Shown here piece after piece: positions 35,335 through 44,420 of a stretch of 64,000 bases of DNA. The notes beneath the pieces were generated by a model. The model ran no database searches. It had not been told where the DNA came from and saw only the letters and a program-made list of their open reading frames with translations. Made by a program: the position numbers and the translations under genes. Within the stretch, counting starts at the first letter, position 1. Each line of letters begins with the position of its first letter. This DNA comes from Pedobacter duraquae (lineage in GTDB: Bacteria; Bacteroidota; Bacteroidia; Sphingobacteriales; Sphingobacteriaceae). The stretch covers positions 682,001-746,000 of the forward strand of contig NZ_SNWM01000001.1 of the NCBI RefSeq assembly GCF_004362245.1, given 5' to 3'.

Positions 35335-35360
35335 AAAGCATCCTAAACAGGATGCTTTTT
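35335..35360 (+). terminator. Intrinsic terminator after the acidic gene
   Basis: Arms AAAGCATCCT (35335-35344) and AGGATGCTTT (35349-35358), loop AAAC, followed by T. It lies just before the start of the next gene, which argues for the downstream ATG 35379 as its start. Confidence 0.85.
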
Positions 35361-35378
35361 ACTTCACACCCATTAGGA

Positions 35379-36497
35379 ATGCAGATTATAGCCGTAAGTG
35401 ACAAAAAAACTATTAAAGATTTTCTAGATCTCCCTAGGAAGCTATATGCTGAAGACCCAAACTGGATTTCTCCCCTTGACCAAGATATAGAGGCAATTTT
35501 CAACCCAGATAAAAATCCTTTTTTCACGCATGGCTCCTGCAAACGCTGGTTACTAAAAGATGAGAAGGGAGTAGTTATTGGCAGGACAGCAGCATTCATT
35601 AATACAAAAAAGGCCTATCAATATGAAAAACCTACCGGAGGAATGGGCTTTTTTGAGTGTATAGATCACAGGGAAGCGGCCTTTAGATTGTTTGACACAG
35701 CAAAAGAATGGCTTGCCAATCAAGGTATGCAAGCTATGGACGGCCCAATCAACTTTGGCGAAAATGATTCATTTTGGGGACTTTTAGTAGAGGGCTTCAC
35801 CCCTCCGTCTTTTGGCATGAACTACAATCCGCTGTATTATAAAGATTTTTTTGAAAAATACGGATTTGTAACTGTGTATGAACAGATCACAAATCATCTG
35901 GCCGTGCGAAATCCTTTCCCGGAGCGCTTCACTAAGATCGCTAATTGGGTAGCGAACAAACCTGGATATACTTTTGAGCACTTCAAGAAAAAGGAAGCTG
36001 ATAAATATGTTAAGGATTTAATGGATATCTATAACGATGCATGGAAAGATTTTGAAAACTTTGTACCTATTAAAAAGGAGACATTACAAGAAAGTTTTAA
36101 AAAGATGGAAATCATCATGGACGAAAAACTTATCTGGTTCGCATATATCAACGGTGAGCCTGTTTCGTTTGTTGTAATTATTCCCGATGCCAATCAGATG
36201 ATCAAAGGATTTAACGGAAAACTAGGGGTAATCGAAAAATTAAAATTTATATACCGAAAATGGATAGGTGTAAATCGTATGCGTGCGATAGTAATGGGCA
36301 CTAAAAGTGCATTTCAAAAACACGGCCTTGAATCGGCTCTTTTCATCAAACTCAAGGAATATGTGCTCCCTATGAATCAGTACGATGAGTTGGAATTGTC
36401 TTGGGTAGGCGACTTTAACGACAAAATGCTCGCTATACACCAGGCTACTGGTGCCACTTTTGGAAAGCGGCACCTCACCATGCGAAAGGATTTCTAA
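35379..36497 (+). CDS. Large GNAT-like protein of unknown specificity
   Basis: 372 residues from ATG 35379 (MQIIAVSDKKTIKDFLDLP); the frame opens at 35352, but that start lies inside the terminator hairpin. The chain resembles the long GNAT-fold proteins common in Bacteroidota: an N-terminal GNAT-like half (WLLKDEKGVVIGRTAAFINTK; GFFECIDHREAAFRLFDTAKEWL) and a C-terminal half with FAYINGEPVSFVVIIPD and AFQKHGLESALFIKL. The acetyl-CoA loop is degenerate. Substrate and reaction unknown. It converges tail to tail with the XRE gene, sharing no spacer. Confidence 0.82.
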   Translation: MQIIAVSDKKTIKDFLDLPRKLYAEDPNWISPLDQDIEAIFNPDKNPFFTHGSCKRWLLKDEKGVVIGRTAAFINTKKAYQYEKPTGGMGFFECIDHREAAFRLFDTAKEWLANQGMQAMDGPINFGENDSFWGLLVEGFTPPSFGMNYNPLYYKDFFEKYGFVTVYEQITNHLAVRNPFPERFTKIANWVANKPGYTFEHFKKKEADKYVKDLMDIYNDAWKDFENFVPIKKETLQESFKKMEIIMDEKLIWFAYINGEPVSFVVIIPDANQMIKGFNGKLGVIEKLKFIYRKWIGVNRMRAIVMGTKSAFQKHGLESALFIKLKEYVLPMNQYDELELSWVGDFNDKMLAIHQATGATFGKRHLTMRKDF

Positions 36498-36827
36498 TTA
36501 TTTTGAACGGATCTCTTCATATAGATCTATGACCTTTTTTTGGAGTTTAATAATTTCGTCTTCTCTAGCTGCCAACTTACCTCTCAGCGCAAGAAGTTCC
36601 TCAGAATTCAAAGCGTTTGGATTCTCGCCTTCCCGAGAAATTATGTCCATTGTTGATACTTCAAAAAGACCAGCTATTTGTTCAAGCCTGGACATATTGA
36701 TGTCAGTGATGCCAGTTTCAATTTTAGAAAAGGCTGGAATGGAAATCTGAAGTCTTTTAGCGACTTCCCCCTGGCTCCAGCCTTTTTTTTGACGTAAATG
36801 TCGAATGTTTTTACCAATAATATTCAT
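36498..36827 (-). CDS. Small XRE-type HTH regulator
   Basis: 109 residues: a Cro/CI helix-turn-helix at about residues 5-60 (NIRHLRQKKGWSQGEVAKRLQISIPAFSKIETG) followed by a coiled coil of about 40 residues (SEELLALRGKLAAREDEIIKLQKKVIDLYEEI), probably for dimerisation. No sensor domain. It follows mpl on the same strand after 29 bases and may be the last gene of the tpiA-prmA-mpl transcript. No toxin partner is visible. Target unknown. Confidence 0.88.
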   Translation of the reverse strand: MNIIGKNIRHLRQKKGWSQGEVAKRLQISIPAFSKIETGITDINMSRLEQIAGLFEVSTMDIISREGENPNALNSEELLALRGKLAAREDEIIKLQKKVIDLYEEIRSK

Positions 36828-36856
36828 ATGGATGATTTAGATGTATGTTCTTACAC

Positions 36857-38209
36857 CTATATCTTCAACTTGCGTGCCAGTTCAATAAGATCCATTCCAC
36901 TGAAATTTCCTGAACTCATAAGCAATAAGTTACTTTTGTTGAAATTCAAACCTAAAAGATATTCCTCAAGCTTTTCAGATTTATTAAAAAATAGAAGTTT
37001 ATCGTTCTTAAATGCCAACTGAACATCACTTTCCGCATAAGGGATTATTTTTTTATGCAAGAAAGTTTGTTCGTCAATATATACAATTGCAATATCAGCT
37101 TTATCCATTGTATATTCATATTGTTGCAAAAATTCTTTATTCAAGCTACTAAAAGTATGCAGTTCTATGCAAGCTATTAACTTTCTGTTTGGATATTGAA
37201 GTTTTACAGCTTCGATTGTAGCCGTTAACTTGGAAGGAGAATGTGCAAAATCTTTGTATACGTTCGTGTCCCCCTCGCTGCTCAGCAGCTCTAGTCTCTT
37301 TGCAGCCCCTTTAAACGATTTAATAGCTTGATCAAATTCATTTTCATGCAAGCCTAATTGGGCGCAGACTAATCTTGCAGCATTCAGATTCATCAAATTA
37401 TGATCGCCAAATATGCGCAGGGCGGTCTCTTGTGGAATTAGATAGGTAATTCCATCCCGCACTTCATGTTTAGGGATTCTGTAAGGAATTTTTTCCACAG
37501 ATGCCGTTGTTGATTTCACCAAATCATCCACAATCTTATCCAATTCACAATATATCAACTTTCCATTTGGCTCAATGGTATCAATAAATATTGAAAATTG
37601 CTCGGCATAATTTGCGAAGGTTGGGAATACATTGATATGATCCCATGCAATTCCGCTAATTACAGCAATATTCGCTTTATACAAATGAAATTTTGGACGC
37701 CTATCTATTGGAGAAGCCAAGTACTCGTCACCTTCAATAATAATTACTGGTGCCGAATCTGTGATTTTCACCATAGTATCGAAGCCTTCCAATTGTGCTC
37801 CGACCAAATAATCAAAATCCTTACTGTAGAAATCCAAGACATGGAGAATCATCGATGTAATCGTAGTTTTACCATGACTTCCGCCGATAACCACTCTTAA
37901 CTTTTCTTTAGATTGCTCGTAAACATACTCAGGATAAGAGTAAACCTTAATCCCAAGTGCTTTTGCTTTTAAAAGTTCGGGATTGTCTGGAAAAGCGTGC
38001 ATTCCAAGTATAACCGCATCAAGCTCTGAAGTAACGTTAGACTCGTCCCAGCCAAGCGACTTGGGCAAGATGCCATACTTATCTAAACGGGACTTCGATG
38101 GTTCAAAAATATAGTCATCCGAGCCAGTTACGTTGAATCCTTTTTTTTGAAGCGCTATTGCCAAATTGTGCATGGCACTTCCTCCTATCGCTATAAAATG
38201 TATACGCAT
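36857..38209 (-). CDS. mpl: UDP-N-acetylmuramate:tripeptide ligase (Mpl)
   Basis: 450 residues from ATG 38209 (MRIHFIAIGGSAMHNLAIALQKKG). A Mur ligase: N-terminal Rossmann domain with GIGG-like AIGGSAMHNLA, the ATP loop GGSHGKTTITSMIL at about 108-121, EGDEYLASPIDRRPKFHLYK, and a C-terminal domain with YKDFAHSPSKLTATIEAVK. It reattaches recovered murein tripeptide to UDP-MurNAc, recycling peptidoglycan in the cytoplasm. MurC is the alternative, but GDEYLASPIDRRPKF is the Mpl pattern. It follows prmA after 4 bases. Confidence 0.92.
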   Translation of the reverse strand: MRIHFIAIGGSAMHNLAIALQKKGFNVTGSDDYIFEPSKSRLDKYGILPKSLGWDESNVTSELDAVILGMHAFPDNPELLKAKALGIKVYSYPEYVYEQSKEKLRVVIGGSHGKTTITSMILHVLDFYSKDFDYLVGAQLEGFDTMVKITDSAPVIIIEGDEYLASPIDRRPKFHLYKANIAVISGIAWDHINVFPTFANYAEQFSIFIDTIEPNGKLIYCELDKIVDDLVKSTTASVEKIPYRIPKHEVRDGITYLIPQETALRIFGDHNLMNLNAARLVCAQLGLHENEFDQAIKSFKGAAKRLELLSSEGDTNVYKDFAHSPSKLTATIEAVKLQYPNRKLIACIELHTFSSLNKEFLQQYEYTMDKADIAIVYIDEQTFLHKKIIPYAESDVQLAFKNDKLLFFNKSEKLEEYLLGLNFNKSNLLLMSSGNFSGMDLIELARKLKI

Positions 38210-38213
38210 GAGA

Positions 38214-39053
38214 TTAATTTTTAACAAAGTGTGCTGCCACCCAGTCGTCTATTTTTTGATGCCCCTTATAACTGATATCGAACCTGGCACATTCTGCTTT
38301 GATCATATCCAGATCAGGCGTTTCATAAAAGCCACTGAAAAAGATTTGTCCATTTGGCACTAATACAGCATTATATGTTTCAATCTGATCCAGCAGGATA
38401 TTTCGGTTTATATTAGCCAAAATAATATTGAACTGACGCTTAGGAATAGCTTCTTTTCCACCACAACTTGCGTCAATATTATCAACTTCATTCAGGTGCG
38501 TATTTTCCAGCGTACTTTGATAGCATACTTCGTCGTTATCAATAGCGACGAGCTCGGCAGCCCCCCTTTTAGAGGCCAGAATCGCCAGTATACCTGTGCC
38601 ACACCCCATGTCAAGAACAGACTGGCCTTTCATATCCTCTCGAAGTATATAGGACATCATCATCGTTGTAGTTTGATGATGCCCGGTCCCGAAAGCCATT
38701 TTAGGATCCACTACGATCTCAAAGGGATACTGCGGCTGAGATTCGTGGAATGTTGCTCTGACATAACATTGACCGTCGATAATCAGGGGTTCAAAATTCT
38801 TCTCCCATGCTTCATTCCAGTTTTCACCTGCTATCTCTGTTACTGTGTACGAATAAATAAACTGGCCTGCAAATGGCAGAAGAACTGAATCTAGTTTTTC
38901 CAAACTGTAGTCGGTAAAAGAGATAAAGGCAGCAAAACCAGAATCAGTATCCTCAAAGGTATTGTATCCGATATTGGCAAGTTCATCGATAAGCAGATCT
39001 TGCTGATAATCCGCTATTTCAACGAAGCTAAATGTAAGTTGTATATATTCCAT
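38214..39053 (-). CDS. prmA: Ribosomal protein L11 methyltransferase
   Basis: 279 residues. An N-terminal substrate-recognition domain (about 1-110) precedes a class I methyltransferase: DPKMAFGTGHHQTT, the SAM motif VLDMGCGTGILAILASKRG (about 144-162), and the NPP-like NIILANINRNILLDQI. It trimethylates L11 in the 50S subunit. The ATG overlaps the tpiA stop by one base (TAATG) and mpl follows after 4 bases, so tpiA-prmA-mpl form one operon. Confidence 0.94.
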   Translation of the reverse strand: MEYIQLTFSFVEIADYQQDLLIDELANIGYNTFEDTDSGFAAFISFTDYSLEKLDSVLLPFAGQFIYSYTVTEIAGENWNEAWEKNFEPLIIDGQCYVRATFHESQPQYPFEIVVDPKMAFGTGHHQTTTMMMSYILREDMKGQSVLDMGCGTGILAILASKRGAAELVAIDNDEVCYQSTLENTHLNEVDNIDASCGGKEAIPKRQFNIILANINRNILLDQIETYNAVLVPNGQIFFSGFYETPDLDMIKAECARFDISYKGHQKIDDWVAAHFVKN

Positions 39054-39814
39054 TAAGAATTAAATGCTTTTACAATGTCGACAAAATCGCGTGACTTTAA
39101 TGATGCACCGCCAATAAGTCCGCCATCAATATCCGCCTGAGCAAATAATTCATCAGCATTCTTTGGATTACAGCTGCCTCCATATAAAATCGTAGTATCG
39201 TCAGCAATTTCCTCATTATATTTCGCGGCAATTTCTTTTCTGATAAAAGCATGCACCTCTTGAGCTTGTTCAGATGTTGCCGTTAATCCTGTGCCAATAG
39301 CCCACACTGGTTCGTACGCAATAACAATTTTTGCAAATTCAGATGATTCCAGGCCAAATACACCGTTAGTCAACTGATCTTTGATGACGGTAAAGTAATC
39401 ACCATTATTTCTTTCGTCCAAGGTTTCTCCAATACAAAAAATAGGCGTCAATCCATGCAATAACGCAATACGGGTTTTTTCTGCCAATAACGCATCAGAC
39501 TCCGCAAAGTACTGCCTACGTTCGGAATGGCCAATGATTACATAATCACAACCTGTCGATTTCACCATTTTCGCTGAGATTTCACCTGTAAAGGCACCAC
39601 TTTCATTTTGATGGCAGTTTTGAGCTCCGATACTCACAACCTGGGCTCCAAGTTGGGATAAACTGTTTAGATGGATATAAGGCGCGCAGATTACCGCTAA
39701 TTGATCGCCTTTTTTTTCGTCCCTAACCATATTGACAATTTCTGAAAACAACGATATACCTTCCGCATAATCAAGGTTCATTTTCCAGTTTCCTGCTACT
39801 ATTTTCTTTCTCAT
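39053..39814 (-). CDS. tpiA: Triosephosphate isomerase
   Basis: 253 residues from ATG 39814 (MRKKIVAGNWKMN); the in-frame start at 39841 adds nine residues without support. Catalytic residues: Lys in GNWKMN, His in IIGHSERRQYF (about residue 100), Glu in AYEPVWAIGTG (about 172), and the phosphate loop LYGGSCNPKN with GGLIGGASL. It interconverts dihydroxyacetone phosphate and glyceraldehyde 3-phosphate. First of the tpiA-prmA-mpl group; about 54 bases after the GlmU-like gene. Confidence 0.97.
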   Translation of the reverse strand: MRKKIVAGNWKMNLDYAEGISLFSEIVNMVRDEKKGDQLAVICAPYIHLNSLSQLGAQVVSIGAQNCHQNESGAFTGEISAKMVKSTGCDYVIIGHSERRQYFAESDALLAEKTRIALLHGLTPIFCIGETLDERNNGDYFTVIKDQLTNGVFGLESSEFAKIVIAYEPVWAIGTGLTATSEQAQEVHAFIRKEIAAKYNEEIADDTTILYGGSCNPKNADELFAQADIDGGLIGGASLKSRDFVDIVKAFNS

Positions 39815-39868
39815 AATTATTTCACTATTGTTATCACTCAAGAAGCGTTTATTATGTTATACGCTATG

Positions 39869-41044
39869 TTAAAAATGTCTGTATTGTTTAGTGCTATTAA
39901 AAACTGCTTCCAGAATACCCTGCTCAGTTTCATCAAAAATCATATCTCTTCTTTCGAAAACCTTTTTTGCAGTTTCAAACATTTTTGGCAGGCTGTAAAC
40001 TTCAAACCCTTGTGCACCGCCCCAGGCGAAGTCAGGAATAAAATTTCTTGGAAAGCCAGCACCAAAAACATTAGCACTCACACCTGTCACCGTTCCGGTA
40101 TTAAACATCGTATTAATACCGCATTTCGAATGATCACCCATGATCAGACCACAAAATTGAAGTCCTGTTTTACGGAAACCTTCTTTTGCATAATCCCAGA
40201 GTTTTACCTCCGCGTAATTATTCTTTAAATTTGAATTATTACTATCAGCACCGATGTTACACCATTGACCTAAAACAGCGTTTCCAAGATAGCCTTCGTG
40301 CCCTTTGGAAGAATATCCCCAAATAACGGCATTGTTAATTTCACCACCTACTCGGCAATACGGGCCAATTGTAGTTTGTCCATATATTTTAGTACCCATC
40401 TTAACCTGCGAATGTTCGCAAAGGGCAAAAGATCCGCGTATGTTGGTACCCTCCCAAATTTGACTGTTCTTCCCTAAATAGATGGGACCGGATTTACTAT
40501 TCAGTGTTGCACAATAAGTTTCGGCACCTTCTTCTAGGAAAATATCCTCTCCGATAAGTGCATTTGATGAATCAATGGCAGCTGATGAGCGGCCTTTTGT
40601 GATCAATTGAAAATCTTTCTTTAATTCTGAATCATTCCATTTAAAAATATCCTCAGGATAGCTGACTTTCGTAATTGCTGTGGTATATCTTACGGGCTTC
40701 AAAGAACCAGGAAGAACCGTTGCCGGGTCGTCGTTTACCGAGATTTTGAAGGCAAGTAATATAGAATTATATTCCAGTTGTTCACCTGATTTTAAGCAAG
40801 TTATTGCTTCAATCAATAATGGATCAGGGCATACCGATCCGTTAATAAAAAGTTCTGCACGTGATAATGCAGGATATTTTAACTGGAGATACGGCTGCGT
40901 GACGAAACCTTTTTCGGCATTTAAAGTTCTGGCCCACTTCTCGGCAATCGTTAAAATCCCTATCCGGAGGTCAGCAACAGGCCTGGTAAGTGTAAGCGGA
41001 CGCAGGCTTTCCCATGCCGTGTCATCAAATAAATTGATTATCAT
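39869..41044 (-). CDS. GlmU-like putative sugar nucleotidyltransferase
   Basis: 391 residues from ATG 41044 (MIINLFDDTAWESLRPLTLTRPVADLRIG); the in-frame TTG at 41053 is unlikely. The N-terminal half is a degenerate nucleotidyltransferase: the LTLTRPVADLRIGILTIAEKW segment replaces the usual GxGTRLxP loop. The C-terminal half is a left-handed beta helix of hexapeptide repeats (GPIYLGKNSQIWEGTNIRG; GTKIYGQTTIGPYCRVGGE; GHEGYLGNAVLGQWCNIGAD). Bacteroidota databases call this GlmU family protein. Whether it still activates sugars is unclear; real GlmU is bifunctional and differs at the active site. Confidence 0.88.
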   Translation of the reverse strand: MIINLFDDTAWESLRPLTLTRPVADLRIGILTIAEKWARTLNAEKGFVTQPYLQLKYPALSRAELFINGSVCPDPLLIEAITCLKSGEQLEYNSILLAFKISVNDDPATVLPGSLKPVRYTTAITKVSYPEDIFKWNDSELKKDFQLITKGRSSAAIDSSNALIGEDIFLEEGAETYCATLNSKSGPIYLGKNSQIWEGTNIRGSFALCEHSQVKMGTKIYGQTTIGPYCRVGGEINNAVIWGYSSKGHEGYLGNAVLGQWCNIGADSNNSNLKNNYAEVKLWDYAKEGFRKTGLQFCGLIMGDHSKCGINTMFNTGTVTGVSANVFGAGFPRNFIPDFAWGGAQGFEVYSLPKMFETAKKVFERRDMIFDETEQGILEAVFNSTKQYRHF

Positions 41045-41055
41045 AAGCAACAAAA

Positions 41056-41090
41056 ATAAAAAAAGTCCCGATGCATTCGCAACGGGACTT
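41056..41090 (-). terminator. Intrinsic terminator after rpmE2
   Basis: Arms AAGTCCCG (41063-41070) and CGGGACTT (41083-41090). The A run to the left gives a T tract on the minus strand, ending the L31 transcript before the GlmU-like gene. Confidence 0.85.
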
Positions 41091-41115
41091 CAAAATAATT
41101 TCTTTTACGCTATAT

Positions 41116-41364
41116 TTATTTCTTAGCGTAACGCGTTTTGAATTTATCGATACGACCAGCAGTATCAACCAATTTCATTTTACCAGTATAGAATGGGTGT
41201 GAAGTGTGTGAAATCTCTAGTTTATATAGAGGATATTCGTTACCATCTTCCCATGTTATAGTTTCTTTAGATTCTACACATGATTTGGTTAAAAAAGCAT
41301 AATCATTAGACATATCTTTAAATACTACAAATCTATAGTTTGATGGATGCAGATCTTTTTTCAT
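41116..41364 (-). CDS. rpmE2: 50S ribosomal protein L31, type B
   Basis: 82 residues: [29 protein letters not shown]..., [31 protein letters not shown]. This is the longer, zinc-free type B form: the CxxC pairs of the zinc form are missing. It binds the 50S-30S bridge region. Transcribed alone, ending at a strong hairpin. The nearby GATATTTG on the minus strand at 41413-41406 is a one-mismatch promoter element. Confidence 0.96.
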   Translation of the reverse strand: MKKDLHPSNYRFVVFKDMSNDYAFLTKSCVESKETITWEDGNEYPLYKLEISHTSHPFYTGKMKLVDTAGRIDKFKTRYAKK

Positions 41365-41453
41365 ATTAATATTTTTATATACTTGTTGTCGCTTATTTTT
41401 AAGGATGCAAATATCCTAATTTTATTTTTCATTAGCAAGCATGTAGCAAAAAA

Positions 41454-41744
41454 TTATCTGCTATACTTTCTCCAGGTCTCCAATTTTTGAATTTGACGTG
41501 CCAGATAGGCATCAGCAATAACTTCAGCAGATGGTAACTCCGCTTTATTAATCAATAATTCCTTTAATTTTTCTTCATCCACATCAGCACGATATAGAAT
41601 ATTCATCATTTTAGAGATATCGTTATCAAGCAACCACCCGAAGGCATGAATCATTGCCTTCCTTAATTTCTCATCGGTTATATTATCTTCCAGTTCAAAA
41701 TCACGACCGATGAAGGTCGTTAATGAAATAGACTCACTTGTCAT
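41454..41744 (-). CDS. Small protein of unknown function coupled to mce
   Basis: 96 residues from ATG 41744 (an in-frame GTG at 41750 exists). Charged and helical: NITDEKLRKAMIHAFGWLLDNDISKMMNIL then DEEKLKELLINKAELPSAEVIADAYLARQIQKLETWRKYSR. No signal, membrane helix or known motif. Its start lies 11 bases inside the end of mce, so translation is coupled. A role with the epimerase or in the methylmalonyl-CoA pathway is inference from that overlap only. Confidence 0.75.
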   Translation of the reverse strand: MTSESISLTTFIGRDFELEDNITDEKLRKAMIHAFGWLLDNDISKMMNILYRADVDEEKLKELLINKAELPSAEVIADAYLARQIQKLETWRKYSR

Positions 41745-42153
41745 TATCACGCTCCTTTAATTCCTGACATAATTCGATTAATACACCGTGCGTATCTTTA
41801 GGATGAACAAAACAGATGAGTTTATTGTCTGCCCCTCTCTTTGGTGTCTGACTGAGTAATACGAATCCTTCCTCCTGAAGTCTTCGCATCTGCGCATAAA
41901 TATCATCTACATCCATCGCAATGTGATGAATTCCCTCCCCCCTTTTTTCCAGGTATTTGGTTATCGCACTATCAGGCCCCGTACCTTCCAACAATTCAAT
42001 TTTATTTACTCCAACTTTAAAAAAAGCAGTATTCACTTGCTCAGAAGCCACATGTTCTTGCTTGTAACTGCTTACACCCATCAGCTTTTCGTACTGGGCG
42101 ATTGCCGTTTTAAGACTTTTTACCGCTATGCCAACATGCTCGATTTTGTTCAT
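41734..42153 (-). CDS. mce: Methylmalonyl-CoA epimerase
   Basis: 139 residues from ATG 42153 (MNKIEHVGIAVKSLKTAIAQYEKLMG); upstream ATG at 42156 is equivalent and the start at 42174 unlikely. Glyoxalase/VOC fold with metal ligands His in EHVGIAV, Glu in IELLEGTG, His in IHHIAMDVDD and Glu at the C-terminal VLIELCQ. It interconverts the R and S forms of methylmalonyl-CoA in propionate metabolism. Mutase and carboxylase partners are not adjacent; the carboxyltransferase at 15211 looks more like the methylcrotonyl type. Confidence 0.93.
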   Translation of the reverse strand: MNKIEHVGIAVKSLKTAIAQYEKLMGVSSYKQEHVASEQVNTAFFKVGVNKIELLEGTGPDSAITKYLEKRGEGIHHIAMDVDDIYAQMRRLQEEGFVLLSQTPKRGADNKLICFVHPKDTHGVLIELCQELKERDNDK

Positions 42154-42218
42154 CATACCTTTAACGTTAAACAAATGTAAAAATTCGCGTTTTATTCTGA
42201 TGAGAATGCGAGTATATA

Positions 42219-42247
42219 TTTGTTCGCGATCTTTTTTTGTATCTTTG
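42219..42247 (+). promoter_or_regulatory. Predicted Bacteroidota-type promoter of iscS
   Basis: TTTG at 42219-42222, 17 bases, TATCTTTG at 42240-42247: both boxes match the consensus. The start codon follows 29 bases later. Confidence 0.6.
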
Positions 42248-42275
42248 TGTATTAAACAATGACTAAAATCACATC

Positions 42276-43487
42276 ATGGAACTTCCTATATATTTAGACA
42301 ATAATGCCACGACACCACTTGACCCAAGGGTACTAGAGGCTATGTTACCTTATTTCACTAATAAGTTCGGTAATGCTGCCAGCCGTAACCATGCGTTTGG
42401 CTGGGTTGCAGAAGAGGCTGTAGATTACGCACGTGAGCAGGTAGCTAAACTTATAGGCTGTACAGAAAAAGAAATCATCTTCACTTCTGGTGCAACTGAG
42501 GCTGATAACCTGGGTATTAAAGGAGTTTATGAAATGTATCAGGATAAAGGTAATCACATTATAACCTTAACTACAGAACATAAAGCAGTTCTGGATACTT
42601 GTAAACATCTTGAGAAAGCTGGAGCTAAGGTAACATACCTTGCTGTCAAAGAAGACGGGCTTGTTGATCTTGCAGAGCTTGAAGCTGCAATGACAGAACA
42701 AACAATCCTGGTAACTATTATGTATGGTAACAATGAGATCGGTGTTATTCAACCAGTGAAAGAAATATCAGCAATCGCACACAAATTCGGCGCTTTATTT
42801 ATGACTGATGCTACACAGGCTGTTGGTAAGGTACCAGTAGATGTTAATGCTGATGGTATCGATTTGATGGCTTTCTCAGCTCATAAAATGTATGGGCCGA
42901 AAGGTGTCGGTGTATTATACGTACGTCGTAAAAACCCAAGGGTTAAAGTTACCGCTCAGATGGATGGTGGCGGTCATGAGCGCGGTATGCGTTCTGGCAC
43001 GTTAAATGTACCCGGTATTGTAGGGTTAGGTAAAGCTTGTGAATTATGCCGTTTAGAAATGGACAGTGAAGCAGCCAGATTATCTGCATTGAGAGACAAG
43101 CTGCAAAATGGATTAACAGTCCTGGAGGAAAGTTATGTAAATGGTAATACTGAGCATCGTTTACCACATGTAACTAATATTTCGTTCAAATACGTTGAAG
43201 GTGAAGGACTTATGATGGCTATGAAAGATTTAGCTGTATCATCTGGTTCTGCTTGTACTTCTGCTTCACTTGAGCCATCTTATGTATTGAAAAATCTTGG
43301 TCTGTCTGATGACCTGGCGCATTCTTCAATTCGTTTCGGATTAGGTAGATTTACAACTGAAGAAGAAATTGATTACGCTATTGAAAACACAAAGAATGCT
43401 GTGAATCATTTAAGAAACCTTTCTCCACTTTGGGAAATGTTTAAAGAAGGAATTGATTTAAGCAAAATTGAATGGGCAGAACACTAA
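42276..43487 (+). CDS. iscS: Cysteine desulfurase IscS
   Basis: 403 residues, a PLP enzyme that takes sulfur from cysteine for Fe-S clusters. It opens with [33 protein letters not shown] contacts PLP; the Schiff-base Lys is in [12 protein letters not shown] near residue 204; the sulfur-carrying Cys is in [17 protein letters not shown] near 327 (group I form). First gene of iscS-iscU-iscA under its own promoter. No iscR, hscA, hscB or fdx follows, unlike the proteobacterial operon. Confidence 0.97.
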   Translation: MELPIYLDNNATTPLDPRVLEAMLPYFTNKFGNAASRNHAFGWVAEEAVDYAREQVAKLIGCTEKEIIFTSGATEADNLGIKGVYEMYQDKGNHIITLTTEHKAVLDTCKHLEKAGAKVTYLAVKEDGLVDLAELEAAMTEQTILVTIMYGNNEIGVIQPVKEISAIAHKFGALFMTDATQAVGKVPVDVNADGIDLMAFSAHKMYGPKGVGVLYVRRKNPRVKVTAQMDGGGHERGMRSGTLNVPGIVGLGKACELCRLEMDSEAARLSALRDKLQNGLTVLEESYVNGNTEHRLPHVTNISFKYVEGEGLMMAMKDLAVSSGSACTSASLEPSYVLKNLGLSDDLAHSSIRFGLGRFTTEEEIDYAIENTKNAVNHLRNLSPLWEMFKEGIDLSKIEWAEH

Positions 43488-43529
43488 TTGTCCTTTAACA
43501 AATAAGATATATAAACAGACCTAAGGTCC

Positions 43530-43534
43530 GGAGG
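43530..43534 (+). promoter_or_regulatory. Strong Shine-Dalgarno before iscU
   Basis: GGAGG eight bases before the ATG at 43543. Unusual here, because most genes in this window lack a Shine-Dalgarno sequence, as expected in Bacteroidota. Confidence 0.5.
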
Positions 43535-43542
43535 AAAAAAAA

Positions 43543-43956
43543 ATGGCATACTCAGAAAAAGTAATGGAACACTATACCAACCCACGCAATGTTGGTACTT
43601 TAAATAAAGATAGTAAATCAGTAGGTACCGGTCTTGTTGGTGCACCTGAATGCGGTGACGTGATGCGTCTTCAGATTGAAGTTGATGAAAACAATGTGAT
43701 TACTGATGCTAAATTCAAAACATTTGGCTGTGGATCTGCAATTGCTTCTTCTTCTTTAGCTACAGAATGGTTAAAAGGAAAAACAGTTGATGAGGCAATG
43801 ACCATAGACAATATGGACATCGTTGAAGAATTGGCTTTACCACCTGTAAAAATACACTGTTCGGTACTAGCGGAAGATGCAATTAAATCAGCTATCAACG
43901 ATTACCGTGTTAAAAATGGAATGGAGCCAATTGAGTTGGCCAAATCTCATCACTAA
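43543..43956 (+). CDS. iscU: Fe-S cluster scaffold IscU
   Basis: 137 residues: MAYSEKVMEHYTNPRNVGTL at the start and the three cluster-binding Cys, in GAPECGDVM (about residue 37), FGCGSAIASSS (about 63) and KIHCSVLAEDAI (about 106), plus the LPPVKIHC motif recognised by the Hsc chaperone in other bacteria. It builds [2Fe-2S] clusters with sulfur from IscS. It follows iscS after 55 bases and precedes iscA by 11 bases. Confidence 0.97.
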   Translation: MAYSEKVMEHYTNPRNVGTLNKDSKSVGTGLVGAPECGDVMRLQIEVDENNVITDAKFKTFGCGSAIASSSLATEWLKGKTVDEAMTIDNMDIVEELALPPVKIHCSVLAEDAIKSAINDYRVKNGMEPIELAKSHH

Positions 43957-43967
43957 AATACTATACA

Positions 43968-44294
43968 ATGATCACAATTACCGATAAAGCCAAAAGTAAA
44001 ATAGATCATCTGATGCAGGATTCTGAATTAGATGCAAACTATTTTCTTCGTGTCTCCGTTAAAGGAGGGGGTTGTTCTGGATTATCCTATAATTTGGATT
44101 TCGACAATGAAGAAAAAAAAGGCGATCAGTTTTTTGAAGACAGAGGGATAAAGATCGCCCTTGATATGAAATCCTTTCTCTACCTGGCAGGCACCGAACT
44201 TGATTTTTCAGACGGGCTGAACGGAAAAGGATTTAATTTTCATAATCCAAATGCAAGTCGTTCCTGCGGTTGCGGAGAGAGTTTTTCTGTTTAA
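43968..44294 (+). CDS. iscA: A-type Fe-S carrier (IscA/HesB family)
   Basis: 108 residues with the A-type carrier fold: MITITDKAKSKIDHLM, LRVSVKGGGCSGLSYNLDFD (first Cys), and NPNASRSCGCGESFSV at the end (CxC pair). The three Cys bind iron or a cluster for delivery to target proteins. Third and last gene of the isc operon, ending at a cUUCGg-capped terminator. Confidence 0.95.
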   Translation: MITITDKAKSKIDHLMQDSELDANYFLRVSVKGGGCSGLSYNLDFDNEEKKGDQFFEDRGIKIALDMKSFLYLAGTELDFSDGLNGKGFNFHNPNASRSCGCGESFSV

Positions 44295-44314
44295 ATACAA
44301 TTACATATATTTGT

Positions 44315-44339
44315 AAAGGGCGCTTCGGTGCCCTTTTTT
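44315..44339 (+). terminator. Terminator of the isc operon with UUCG tetraloop
   Basis: Stem AAAGGGC (44315-44321) with GCCCTTT (44330-44336), extended by a G-T pair and a C-G pair closing a UUCG tetraloop (44324-44327), then a T run to 44339. Confidence 0.9.
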
Positions 44340-44420
44340 AATTTATGGGCATTTCTGTTGGTTGCATTTTAAAAATGAAAACTTTATCATTGCTGTCCCA
44401 ATTAATCCAATTCAATTGAT

